From CAYQQJ01 sp964419935 (lineage in GTDB: Bacteria; Pseudomonadota; Gammaproteobacteria; Pseudomonadales; Cellvibrionaceae), in the NCBI GenBank assembly GCA_964419935.1, contig CAYQQJ010000007.1, positions 1 to 64,000 of the forward strand: 64,000 nt of DNA. The letters are read 5' to 3'. Below, piece by piece: positions 49,704-58,655 of this stretch. Below the pieces are notes generated by a model that was not told where the DNA came from, did no database searches, and worked only from the letters and a program-made list of their open reading frames with translations. Every line of letters begins with the position of its first letter. Position 1 is the stretch's first letter. Position numbers and translations under genes: made by a program.

Positions 49704-50906
49704 ATGAGTACAGTTGAACGTTGGTTGCTGCCCGACGGCATTGAAGAAATTCTGCCGAAGGAAGCGCAACACGTTGAACATTTGCGCCGCCAGTTGCTGG
49801 ACCTGTTTCACAGTTGGGGATACGACCTGGTTATTCCTCCGATGGTGGAGTTTACCGATTCCCTGTTGATCGGCCAGGGTCACGACGTGGACCTGCTCAC
49901 CTGCAAAATCACCGATCAGATCTCTGGCCGCAGTATGGGCATACGCGCGGATATCACCCCGCAAACCGCGCGTATCGACGCCCACAGCCTTAAACGTGAG
50001 GGCGTGAACAGGCTCTGTTATGCGGGCCACGTCATGTACAACAAACCTAAGCAGCCACTTGGCACGCGCACGCCCATACAGGTGGGTGTGGAGCTGTTCG
50101 GCGAGCCGGGGCTCGATGCGGACGTCGAGGTTATTTCCCTCTTGCTGGAAACATTGCGCAGCGCTCGTTTGCCCTCCCTGTGTATCGATCTGGGACACGT
50201 GGGCATTTACCGCGCATTGGCTGAAGCGGCGGGGTTGTCCAAAGAGCAGGAACACCGGCTGTTTGGCCTGCTGCAGGCCAAGGCCATGACCGAGATCAAA
50301 GCCTGGGTCGCTGACAATGTTACCGATGCCGAGACCGCCTCCTGGTTTTTGGCGCTACCCCAGCTCTCAGGCGGTGCGGACACCATAGCTCGCGCGCAAG
50401 CCGCGTTTGAACAGGCACCGGCAGAAGTCGCCGCTGCCCTGGATGAGCTGCAGTCAGTGGCGGAAGTCATCAGTGAACGTTACCCCGAAGCACAGCTTTA
50501 CTTCGATTTGAGCGAGCTGCGCGGTTATCAGTATTTGACCGGTATGGTATTCGCGGCCTTTGCACCGGGCGTGGGCAACGCCATTGCCAGAGGCGGCCGC
50601 TACGATCATATCGGCGAGGTTTTCGGTCGCTCCCGTTCGGCCACAGGGTTTGCGGCGGAGCTCGTCGCCTTGCAGCGGCTTGGGCAGTTTGGCAATGGAA
50701 ATTTTTGCGCAATATTTGCTCCCTTGTCGGAGAACCCGGCGCAGTGGCAGGCGATACAGAGCTTGCGCGCTGCCGGTGAAAGAGTCATCAGCGCCTCAGC
50801 CGCACAGCCCGAACCCGCTGATTTTCAAGTCTGCGATCGGCAACTGGTGGAGCGTGATGGGAAGTTTGAAACAGTTCCACTTAATCTGACGGCGGGTGCG
50901 GAGTAA
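49704..50906 (+). CDS. hisZ: HisZ, ATP phosphoribosyltransferase regulatory subunit
   Basis: Histidyl-tRNA synthetase-like protein lacking the anticodon-binding domain; it activates short-form HisG. 400 aa. HisRS-like motifs without aminoacylation function: LFHSWGYDLVIPPMVEF, RADITPQTARIDA, VGVELFGEPGLDADVEV, and ARGGRYDHIGEVFG. Its presence implies short HisG elsewhere in the genome. Confidence 0.94.
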   Translation: MSTVERWLLPDGIEEILPKEAQHVEHLRRQLLDLFHSWGYDLVIPPMVEFTDSLLIGQGHDVDLLTCKITDQISGRSMGIRADITPQTARIDAHSLKREGVNRLCYAGHVMYNKPKQPLGTRTPIQVGVELFGEPGLDADVEVISLLLETLRSARLPSLCIDLGHVGIYRALAEAAGLSKEQEHRLFGLLQAKAMTEIKAWVADNVTDAETASWFLALPQLSGGADTIARAQAAFEQAPAEVAAALDELQSVAEVISERYPEAQLYFDLSELRGYQYLTGMVFAAFAPGVGNAIARGGRYDHIGEVFGRSRSATGFAAELVALQRLGQFGNGNFCAIFAPLSENPAQWQAIQSLRAAGERVISASAAQPEPADFQVCDRQLVERDGKFETVPLNLTAGAE

Positions 50907-50962
50907 GCCAAGGTAGCACTGCGTCATCAAAAACGATTCACGTACATAGAGCTTTTATACCG

Positions 50963-52258
50963 ATGGGAAAAAATGTAGTCGTATTGGGCACCCAGTGGGG
51001 TGACGAGGGTAAAGGTAAGATTGTTGATTTGCTTACCGAACAAGTCGCCCATGTGGTGCGCTATCAGGGGGGGCACAACGCGGGTCACACCCTGGTTATC
51101 GACGGCAAAAAAACCGTGCTCCACCTGATACCTTCGGGCGTTTTGCGCGAGGGGGTCACCTGCTTGATCGCCAACGGGGTGGTGCTTGCCCCCGATGCGC
51201 TGATGAAGGAAATCCTGGAGCTGGAAGCCCAGGGTATTTCGGTACGCGACAACCTGCGCCTGTCCCCCGCCTGCCCGTTGATCCTGCCTTACCATGTGGC
51301 GCTGGATCAGGCCCGGGAAAACGCTCGCGGCAATGACAAAATCGGTACCACGGGCCGCGGCATAGGGCCGGCTTACGAAGACAAGGTGGCGCGTCGCGCG
51401 CTGCGACTGGGCGACATGCTGGCGCCGGAACGCTTTGCCAGCAAGCTCAAGGAAGTGCTCGAATACCACAACTTCACCCTGGAGCATTACTACAAGCAGC
51501 AGCCGTTGAGCTACGACGCCGTGCTCGCCGATTGTTTGCGTCTGGCAGAAGAGCTCAAGCCGATGATCGCCGACGTTACGGACATTCTGCACAAGGCTCG
51601 AGCCGCTGGCGACAGCATTATGTTCGAAGGCGCCCAGGGCTCCTTGCTGGACATCGATCACGGCACCTACCCCTACGTAACTTCCTCCAACACGACCGCC
51701 GGTGGCAGTGCTACGGGCTCCGGCGTTGGGCCGTTGTACCTGGATTATGTATTGGGTATTACCAAGGCTTACACAACCCGCGTGGGTTCGGGGCCTTTCC
51801 CGACCGAACTCGGCTGTGCTGTGGGTGAGCACCTGGGAACCAAAGGACATGAATTCGGGGCCACGACCGGCCGTCAAAGACGCACCGGCTGGTTTGATGC
51901 CGTTGCGGTGCGACATGCGGTGCTGATCAACAGTATCAGTGGCCTGTGCCTGACCAAACTCGATGTGCTCGATGGTTTGGACGAAATCAAAATCTGCGTC
52001 GGCTACGAAGACGGGCAGGGCAATGCGATTGGCATTCCTTTTGACGTGGAAGGCTGGAACAATATTCAGCCGGTGTATGAATCGATGCCGGGCTGGCAGC
52101 AGTCCACGGTAGGGGCGAGAACACTGGAGGCCCTGCCAGAAGAGGCGAGACGTTACATCAGCCGGCTGGAAGAGCTGTCTGGTGTACCGGTTGATATCAT
52201 TTCCACTGGGCCCGATCGTGTTGAGACGATTGTGCTACGTCACCCTTTTGCTGAGTGA
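50963..52258 (+). CDS. purA: Adenylosuccinate synthetase
   Basis: Joins IMP and aspartate using GTP in AMP synthesis. 431 aa. N-terminal GTQWGDEGKGK with catalytic Asp, HNAGHTLV with catalytic His, GTTGRGIGPAYEDK, GAQGSLLDIDHGTYPYVTSSNTT and TTGRQRRTGWFD. Follows hisZ by 56 bases. Confidence 0.98.
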   Translation: MGKNVVVLGTQWGDEGKGKIVDLLTEQVAHVVRYQGGHNAGHTLVIDGKKTVLHLIPSGVLREGVTCLIANGVVLAPDALMKEILELEAQGISVRDNLRLSPACPLILPYHVALDQARENARGNDKIGTTGRGIGPAYEDKVARRALRLGDMLAPERFASKLKEVLEYHNFTLEHYYKQQPLSYDAVLADCLRLAEELKPMIADVTDILHKARAAGDSIMFEGAQGSLLDIDHGTYPYVTSSNTTAGGSATGSGVGPLYLDYVLGITKAYTTRVGSGPFPTELGCAVGEHLGTKGHEFGATTGRQRRTGWFDAVAVRHAVLINSISGLCLTKLDVLDGLDEIKICVGYEDGQGNAIGIPFDVEGWNNIQPVYESMPGWQQSTVGARTLEALPEEARRYISRLEELSGVPVDIISTGPDRVETIVLRHPFAE

Positions 52259-52317
52259 CACCCACAAGGCGTTCTGAAGTGTGCTAATTAGTATGGATGG
52301 CCACTAGTTGGCCAGAC

Positions 52318-52352
52318 GTGACTTCCGGTTATACTCGATAGCCGGAGGTCAC
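52318..52352 (+). other. 14-bp hairpin downstream of purA
   Basis: GTGACTTCCGGTTA pairs along its full length with TAGCCGGAGGTCAC (two G-T pairs) around a 7-base loop. It has no T-run. Just upstream, TGGCCA-ctagt-TGGCCA (52298-52314) is a second small inverted repeat. Either may end purA transcription inefficiently or act on the PilZ gene leader. Confidence 0.55.
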
Positions 52353-52447
52353 AAGCATAACGGAAGTAAAGCGGCAGCAGGCTTCTCTGCGATCAAGGTT
52401 TAAACTATGTAATGGCGAGCTGTGGCAACCCGTAGTTGGAGTCTTAG

Positions 52448-52834
52448 ATGAGTTTCTCACACGAGCGTCGCTCCTATACCCGCTATCAGGTCGACTGGCG
52501 GGTGCGCATCAGTTCCAGTCGCACGACCGTTGGTGTCGGCCGTATCCGCGACGTCTCATTGGGCGGAGCTTTGCTAGAAACCAACCTTTTTTATAAAGAC
52601 GGCGAGCGCCTCCAGCTCGAAATCTTTCCACTCTACAAGGGCATGCAGCGGCGTATGGTAAGTGACGTTACCGTTGCCCACCACAAGCAGTTGAAAAACG
52701 GCAGTTACGTTCTTGGGGTCGAATTCCTCTTGATGCCGGATCACCATCGCAAGCTTCTGCTCAACATCATCAGCGTACAATCCGGGTGTCAGCCCATCTT
52801 TGACGACAGTGAACTGCAGCTTGACAGCGATTAA
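52448..52834 (+). CDS. PilZ-domain protein
   Basis: 128-aa single-domain PilZ protein, a c-di-GMP receptor family. The ligand motif RxxxR is ERRSYTRY (R7, R8, R12) and the D/NxSxxG motif is DVSLGG, both intact, so binding is expected. No output domain is attached, so it should act through a partner. Lies alone between purA and the symporter genes. Confidence 0.88.
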   Translation: MSFSHERRSYTRYQVDWRVRISSSRTTVGVGRIRDVSLGGALLETNLFYKDGERLQLEIFPLYKGMQRRMVSDVTVAHHKQLKNGSYVLGVEFLLMPDHHRKLLLNIISVQSGCQPIFDDSELQLDSD

Positions 52835-53085
52835 TTCCTGCTTCCGATTCCTTTGCCGGACCAGTCCGGAGCTCCCCGTGCGTCCATAACTGAGGCCCAA
52901 GGGTTTTCCAGCCGTGCCTGCAGGGGTACACTGTGGAATGACACCGTTGTCCTTTTGCTGACCCTTTTTTGTGCTGCGGTTGCAGGTTGGCTTGACTGGT
53001 TAGCATCTTGATCGGAACAACATCAGCACCTGCCCGTACGCGTACAGCGATCAGCAATTTCCGAAACAATAATAAGGATACAAAA

Positions 53086-53355
53086 ATGGCATTTGTCGAT
53101 AATACCCAGGCCGCCCAATACTGGCGAAAAAACATCCGATTCATGATCTTGTTGCTGGTCATCTGGGCAACGGTCTCATTTGGCTGTGGCATTGTTTTCG
53201 TGGATTGGCTGAACCAGTTTCAGATCGCCGGGTTCAGACTTGGCTTCTGGTTTTCCCAGCAAGGTTCCATTTACACCTTTGTCGTACTGATTTTCGTCTA
53301 TGTCAGTTATATGAATCGTCTCGACCGCCGGTTCGGCGTTCGGGAAGACGACTGA
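53086..53355 (+). CDS. Sodium:solute symporter small subunit (DUF4212)
   Basis: 89 aa with two membrane helices (about 20-42 and 55-78), from ATG 53086 behind AAGGA. DUF4212 proteins are always found next to a VC_2705-type SSS permease, which follows after 10 bases. The substrate is unproven; relatives are loosely linked to acetate or other short-chain acids. Confidence 0.88.
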   Translation: MAFVDNTQAAQYWRKNIRFMILLLVIWATVSFGCGIVFVDWLNQFQIAGFRLGFWFSQQGSIYTFVVLIFVYVSYMNRLDRRFGVREDD

Positions 53356-53365
53356 GGTGCCGGCC

Positions 53366-55072
53366 ATGACATTGCAAATTACCACGTTCATTATTGTCGG
53401 ACTCACCTTCGCTCTTTACATTGCCATCGCAGTTTGGGCGCGCGCCGGTAGCACCCGGGATTTTTACGTTGCCGGCGGTGGAGTACACCCTGTTGCCAAT
53501 GGCATGGCAACGGCGGCCGACTGGATGTCCGCAGCTTCTTTCATCTCCATGGCCGGCCTCATTTCCTTTTTGGGCTATGACGGCGGGGTCTACCTCATGG
53601 GTTGGACCGGTGGCTATGTGCTGTTGGCCATGTGTCTGGCGCCGTATCTGCGCAAGTTCGGCAAGTTCACAGTGCCGGATTTCATCGGTGACCGTTACTA
53701 CTCTCAGCTGGCCCGTATGGTCGCCGTCATCTGCGCCATTTTTGTCAGCTTTACCTATGTTGCGGGACAGATGCGCGGTGTGGGTGTGGTCTTTTCCCGG
53801 TTCCTCGAAGTCGATATAACCACTGGTGTGGTGATCGGTATGGCAGTGGTGTTTTTCTATGCGGTCCTCGGCGGCATGAAAGGCATTACTTACACTCAGG
53901 TGGCGCAGTACTGCGTGCTGATTTTTGCCTACCTGGTACCTGCCGTTTTTATTTCCATCATGATGACCGGGCACATCATTCCGCAACTGGGTTTCGGTGC
54001 AGAATTGGCTGACGGATCCGGTGTATATCTGCTGGATAAGCTGGACGGGCTGAGTCAGGAGCTGGGGTTTGATGCCTACACTGACGGCAGCAAGTCGACC
54101 ATCGACGTCTTCTTCATAACCGCAGCACTGATGTTGGGCACTGCCGGCCTGCCCCACGTCATCGTTCGCTTCTTTACCGTGCCCAAGGTTCGCGATGCAC
54201 GTTCGTCAGCGGGCTGGGCGCTGTTGTTCATTGCCATTCTTTACACCACTGCACCTGCGGTTGCATCCTTCGCTCGCGTCAACATGATCGACACCATCAA
54301 TGGCGCTGAAGCTGAGGGAACCCCTTATGCCGAAGCACCCAGCTGGATCAAGAACTGGGAACAGACCGGACTGATCAGCTGGCAGGACAAGGACGAGAAT
54401 CAGCGCATGTTCTATTCCGGCGATGAGCGCAACGAAATGACTATTGACCCTGACATTATGGTGCTGGCCAACCCAGAGATTGCGCGATTGCCGATTTGGG
54501 TAATTGCGCTGGTGGCGGCGGGGGGTATCGCTGCGGCATTGTCGACATCCGCCGGCCTGTTGTTGGTCATCTCGACCTCGGTTTCCCACGACCTGCTAAA
54601 ACGCAATCTGATGCCGGACATCTCCGACAGGCAGGAACTGCGTTATGCGCGGATTGCCGCCGCTGTGGCTATTTGCGTGGCCGGTTATCTGGGAATCAAT
54701 CCGCCGGGTTTCGTGGCTCAGGTGGTGGCATTTGCTTTTGGTCTGGCCGCCGCGTCCTTCTTTCCGGCCATTATTCTGGGCATCTTCAGCAAGCGCATGA
54801 ACAAGGAAGGTGCCATCGCTGGTATGTTGACCGGTTTGCTGTTTACCGCCGCGTACATTATCTATTTCAAATTTGTAACCCCCGAGGCGAACCAGGCGGA
54901 AAACTGGTTGCTGGGCATTTCACCTGAGGGTATTGGTGCGGTTGGAATGTTGCTGAATTTCGCGGTGGCACTGGTGGTGAGCCGCTTTACGCCGGAGCCG
55001 CCGGCAGCGGTGCAGGAACTGGTTGAACATATCCGCTTTCCAGAAGGTGCGGGAGGTGCGTCCGCCCATTGA
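53366..55072 (+). CDS. Sodium:solute symporter, VC_2705 subfamily
   Basis: 568-aa permease of the SSS family with about 13 membrane helices, from ATG 53366 behind GAGGTG. Visible family features: FYVAGGGVHPVANGMATAADWMSAASF, GTAGLPHVIVRFFTVP and AGGIAAALSTSAGLLLVISTSVSHDL. It resembles ActP acetate permeases but has a large insertion of about 70 residues between helices 8 and 9 (NMIDTINGAEAEG...). Probably forms one transporter with the small subunit. Confidence 0.9.
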   Translation: MTLQITTFIIVGLTFALYIAIAVWARAGSTRDFYVAGGGVHPVANGMATAADWMSAASFISMAGLISFLGYDGGVYLMGWTGGYVLLAMCLAPYLRKFGKFTVPDFIGDRYYSQLARMVAVICAIFVSFTYVAGQMRGVGVVFSRFLEVDITTGVVIGMAVVFFYAVLGGMKGITYTQVAQYCVLIFAYLVPAVFISIMMTGHIIPQLGFGAELADGSGVYLLDKLDGLSQELGFDAYTDGSKSTIDVFFITAALMLGTAGLPHVIVRFFTVPKVRDARSSAGWALLFIAILYTTAPAVASFARVNMIDTINGAEAEGTPYAEAPSWIKNWEQTGLISWQDKDENQRMFYSGDERNEMTIDPDIMVLANPEIARLPIWVIALVAAGGIAAALSTSAGLLLVISTSVSHDLLKRNLMPDISDRQELRYARIAAAVAICVAGYLGINPPGFVAQVVAFAFGLAAASFFPAIILGIFSKRMNKEGAIAGMLTGLLFTAAYIIYFKFVTPEANQAENWLLGISPEGIGAVGMLLNFAVALVVSRFTPEPPAAVQELVEHIRFPEGAGGASAH

Positions 55073-55094
55073 GTGAGCGGCGCACTGACAACTG

Positions 55095-55850
55095 CTACAG
55101 GTTGTAAACCAGGTTGATAAAGGTTGTCGTATCCATTTCCTCTTTATCGGGTGCGACATCCGTATCATGAAAAATACTGAAACCGACTTTCATTTGCAGC
55201 GTGTCGCTGATCTTGGTGGAAAGTGAGGTATCGGATATGGTGCGGGTGTTGTCCGCGCCGGTTTCAACACTCACTTTCTGGGCAAATATCGCAGTTTCCG
55301 ATACTTGCCATTGAAACTCGAGTGCCCCCCGCGCCATAACACCGCTCTCGGTTTCGATCGTGTCATCTTCGGTTACGCGTTCACCGCGAAAATAGCCCGG
55401 GCCAATTTCCGCATCCAGAAACATGTTTTCTCTATCCAGCCAGCGCGCACCATAACCAATGGACGCTGTGGTGTAGGTTTCAAACGAGCCGAATTCATCG
55501 TCTGTGTAAGAGCCGTAGGCGAAAAAATTCGAGTGCTCATTATCCAGTTTATACGCGGTCTTCGCGGACAGGAAATAGCGCTCGGCAGTTTTTTCCGTTG
55601 TCTCCGTACCATCCGCCTGGGTAATTTCATCCTCTTTGAACAGCACGCTGGCGATATACTGATTCTGCCAGTTTTCCATGTCGTGAGTGATATCCGCCTT
55701 GCTTTGAATCGACAGAGTTTCGGTGTTACCGGTTGTCGAGATAGCGCCCAGCTCGATCGCCGCCTTTAGCGGCTTCTCCAGCTCACTTTGTGCCAAGGCA
55801 ACGCCGCTGGCTGCTGCCGCAATCATGGCGATTGATAAAGACCTGATCAT
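55095..55850 (-). CDS. DUF481 outer-membrane protein
   Basis: 251 aa from ATG 55850 behind AGGT; signal peptide ending near ALAQ, then an all-beta, alternating polar/apolar protein with aromatic girdles and a terminal NLVYNL, the layout of a small beta-barrel like YdiY. Function unknown in the family; salt- or acid-related induction is reported for YdiY. Convergent with the symporter gene (22-base gap). Confidence 0.82.
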   Translation of the reverse strand: MIRSLSIAMIAAAASGVALAQSELEKPLKAAIELGAISTTGNTETLSIQSKADITHDMENWQNQYIASVLFKEDEITQADGTETTEKTAERYFLSAKTAYKLDNEHSNFFAYGSYTDDEFGSFETYTTASIGYGARWLDRENMFLDAEIGPGYFRGERVTEDDTIETESGVMARGALEFQWQVSETAIFAQKVSVETGADNTRTISDTSLSTKISDTLQMKVGFSIFHDTDVAPDKEEMDTTTFINLVYNL

Positions 55851-56030
55851 ACTTCTACCTTTTCTTCTCAGTTGAATGGCATTTGCCATAGATCCAGCGC
55901 GCCGCGACCGACCCAGTGGCAGCGGTTATTGTACATAAATGGCGGAGGTGTCTGTGTGGGCAAACGCAAATTACTGCGCGGTTTGCACGGGCGAAATAAC
56001 GGTGTAGGTTTTACATGAAGAATTGTCAAT

Positions 56031-56061
56031 CTGGCTTGCGGCTTTTACAGCCGCAAGCCGG
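56031..56061. other. Strong palindromic hairpin, no T-run
   Basis: GGCTTGCGGCT and AGCCGCAAGCC form an 11-bp perfect stem with a 5-base loop in the 281-base spacer 55851-56131. It lies past the stop of the minus-strand gene at 56132 and may act as its terminator. The AGCCGCAAGCC arm recalls the heptamer family at 5535. Nothing else is seen in this spacer. Confidence 0.55.
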
Positions 56062-56131
56062 CGAGGGAAGAAGTGCCGAATGATGTTTCTCGAGTTCTCA
56101 CTGCTCGATAGTCGTGAGTTGTGGCCATCTG

Positions 56132-56686
56132 TCACGGCAGGCTGTGGATCGCATCGCGGAATGACTGGCGCAGGGACGAAATGACGCCGGGTTCCGATTT
56201 GCCTGTCCCTGCTCGTCGCACCTGTGGATGAGCGGAGATTGCCTGTTCCATTGCAGATTTTTCGTTGTCGTTGATGTCAACGTACAAAACATGTTGTCCG
56301 TTGCGCAGTTGTTCCTGAAACCGCTTAACGTCCGGGTGGGGGTTATGCGCGCCAATCAAACCACCTTCCCAGGTGCAGAATCCCAGGATAACAACAGCGA
56401 GAAACAAAATGGGGACGGCCCATACGGTGTCCATCAAGCCCAGTGCCAAGCCCGCAATGAGTATGATAAATGCCAGTGCCATGCCCACCAGAGCACCTTT
56501 TAGTCCCGATCGGACCCAATCCTTTTTGGACAGAGAGTCCACTTCGTGTAGCCGTCGCACACCGATCTGGTTGTCCTGATCGCTCATCACGTGGATACGC
56601 AGTTCATCCACTCCCCGTGATTCCAGGTCGTCCTGCAGATGCTCGAGAACATCCAAATCGTCGCTGGTATAGTAGTAGCGGTTCAT
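56132..56686 (-). CDS. Conserved membrane protein of unknown function
   Basis: 184 aa. The N-terminal 60 residues look like a small ferredoxin-like domain (MNRYYYTSDDLDVLEHLQDDLESRGVDELRIHVMS), followed by two membrane helices (about 65-87 and 91-108) separated by a short turn, and a C-terminal soluble domain (FQEQLRNGQHVLYVDINDNEKSAMEQAISAHPQ). I do not know a function. It is divergent from the cyclase gene with 163 bases between them, so the two may share control. Confidence 0.7.
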   Translation of the reverse strand: MNRYYYTSDDLDVLEHLQDDLESRGVDELRIHVMSDQDNQIGVRRLHEVDSLSKKDWVRSGLKGALVGMALAFIILIAGLALGLMDTVWAVPILFLAVVILGFCTWEGGLIGAHNPHPDVKRFQEQLRNGQHVLYVDINDNEKSAMEQAISAHPQVRRAGTGKSEPGVISSLRQSFRDAIHSLP

Positions 56687-56849
56687 GGGGCACTCCTACT
56701 GTTGTTTCGTTGAGGTGAATGCTGCAATAAACATTCCTCAGCGTACATGCGTCCGTGACCAACTGTCGTGGATGAGTTCATGGCGGTACAGGCAATGCGC
56801 TACAATAGCGACTTTTGCTGTGGCGCGAATATACGGAACAGGAGTTTCT

Positions 56850-58583
56850 GTGACAACAAACAATAATATTATCGGCTTGATCAAAGCCGGTCCCCAAATC
56901 TGGAATGAATGGAAAGCGACTGCAGCCAAAGAGCTGCGCATCCTGGACGGTGTGGAACTGGTCGGATTGCAGCTCGATGGTATCGACTTTTCAGGCATGT
57001 CCATGCAGCGGGCAAAAATCAGCCGGTGCAGCATGAGAAATGCGAAATTCATTGCGGCTAATCTGAGCCACTCACAGTTGCACGGCAATGATTTTTCCGG
57101 CGCGAAATTCATCGCTACCGCGTTCGAAGGTGCCAGCCTGAATGAGTGCAACGTCCACGGCGCCAGTTTCCTCACAGCGTCCGTCCGCGGTGCAAAGCTG
57201 GAGCAAATGGACTTTCGTGAACACGACCTGCGCAGCCTCGATTTACGTGATACATCACTCGCTTACAGTAACCTGACCGGCCAAACGCTCGCGCACATGG
57301 ACCTGTCGGGAATCAATTTACAGGGCGCCGACCTGCAAGGTGCTGATCTAACCCGCGCCAATCTCACCCGAGCCGACATGAAAAACGCCAATGTCTGTAA
57401 CGCCAAGTTGCAAGGCGTGAACTTTCGCGGCGCGAATTTGGAGTCCGTCGCCTTATGCGGCCACGATTTGCAGAACGCCGATTTTCATAAAGCCAATATG
57501 GTCGATTGTGACCTGCGCGAAGCCAATCTGCAGGGCGCGAATCTCTCCGGTTGCGATATTAGTGGCAGCCGCCTCTGGAAAATTCAGACATCCAACTGGG
57601 ATATCGCTGGCATCAAATGTCGGGAAGCCTACTGGGGAAAAGCCGCGAACAAAAAGACCCAATATCGCAATCATGAATTCGAACGCATTTACGCGGAAAA
57701 TCCCGTCATCGAACTCAGCTATCCTTACCGGTTGATGGGCACCGAACTGGTGACGTTACCCATTTTCATCGAACATCTGGAGGCCACGTTCTGGGGGATT
57801 GTTCTGCGGTTAAAGTCAGTGGAGGACGTCGCCGGCGGCGCCAAGGTGACGCTGATCATTGAAGAGCCTGGTCGACACCGTCCCTCCGAGCTAAAAGAGG
57901 AGCTGCAGAAAGAGGCCAGCAAGATTCAGATGGCGCAGCTCTCGCTCAGGCGGAACAACGCATTGCAAACTCAGCTCAAGGAAGAGGTGGCCAACATCAA
58001 GGAAAAATTCTGGCCGCGGCTGCTGGAACTTTCCGCTGAAAACGAGCGGGAACATGTGCGCAACCTGACGGTGGTGTTCATGGATTTGAAAGGCTTTTCG
58101 CAGTGGGGTGATGATGAGCTGTCGGACAAGTTGGGGCTATTTCGCGGATTGGTGAAACCCATCCTGAATAAATGGCAGGCCGGTTACCCGAATATGGAAG
58201 GTGACTCGCTGCGCGTCACCTTCCGGAATGCGTCTGCTGGTCTAGCTTGTGCTTGTATGATGCGCGGCGTCTTGACCGCCGCGGGCTTTGAGGTGCGGGT
58301 GGGCGTCGAGCTTGGCGAGGTTACTGTGGTGCATAATGAAATCACGGACATTTCCGATCTGGAAGGTACATCCATCAGCATGGCGGCACGCCTGGAGGCG
58401 GTCGCCGAGCCGGGCCAGGTGCTGGCGACCGAGCGAATTCGCCACTATGCCGACCGCAAAGGGCTGTTTGAGTTTACGCCGGTCAAGCCGCGCCTGGGTA
58501 AAAGTATTGGCAACCGGGCCAAGGGTGACATCATCGACTGCTATGCAGTGGAGATGTATCCGGCCGGCCATAACGGGCTTTGA
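56850..58583 (+). CDS. Pentapeptide-repeat / class III nucleotide cyclase fusion
   Basis: 577 aa from GTG 56850, five bases after GGAG; an upstream in-frame reading has no support. Residues about 36-245 are pentapeptide repeats A(D/N)LxX forming a right-handed beta-helix (LQGADLQGADLTRANLTRAD). Residues 285-340 form a small unknown domain, 341-385 a coiled coil, and 403-570 a class III cyclase. Metal aspartates D412 (VVFMDLKGFS) and D452 (MEGDSLRVTF) and Arg514 are kept, but the transition-state Asn is Ser510 (SISMAARLE) and the purine-specifying Lys is absent. No membrane helix. Activity, substrate and partner unknown. Confidence 0.8.
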   Translation: MTTNNNIIGLIKAGPQIWNEWKATAAKELRILDGVELVGLQLDGIDFSGMSMQRAKISRCSMRNAKFIAANLSHSQLHGNDFSGAKFIATAFEGASLNECNVHGASFLTASVRGAKLEQMDFREHDLRSLDLRDTSLAYSNLTGQTLAHMDLSGINLQGADLQGADLTRANLTRADMKNANVCNAKLQGVNFRGANLESVALCGHDLQNADFHKANMVDCDLREANLQGANLSGCDISGSRLWKIQTSNWDIAGIKCREAYWGKAANKKTQYRNHEFERIYAENPVIELSYPYRLMGTELVTLPIFIEHLEATFWGIVLRLKSVEDVAGGAKVTLIIEEPGRHRPSELKEELQKEASKIQMAQLSLRRNNALQTQLKEEVANIKEKFWPRLLELSAENEREHVRNLTVVFMDLKGFSQWGDDELSDKLGLFRGLVKPILNKWQAGYPNMEGDSLRVTFRNASAGLACACMMRGVLTAAGFEVRVGVELGEVTVVHNEITDISDLEGTSISMAARLEAVAEPGQVLATERIRHYADRKGLFEFTPVKPRLGKSIGNRAKGDIIDCYAVEMYPAGHNGL

Positions 58584-58655
58584 CCCGTTCGTTCAAGTGA
58601 GGCAGGGCAACTCGAGTTGCCATCTTTTTAACACCTACCGACAAAGCGAGTAACC

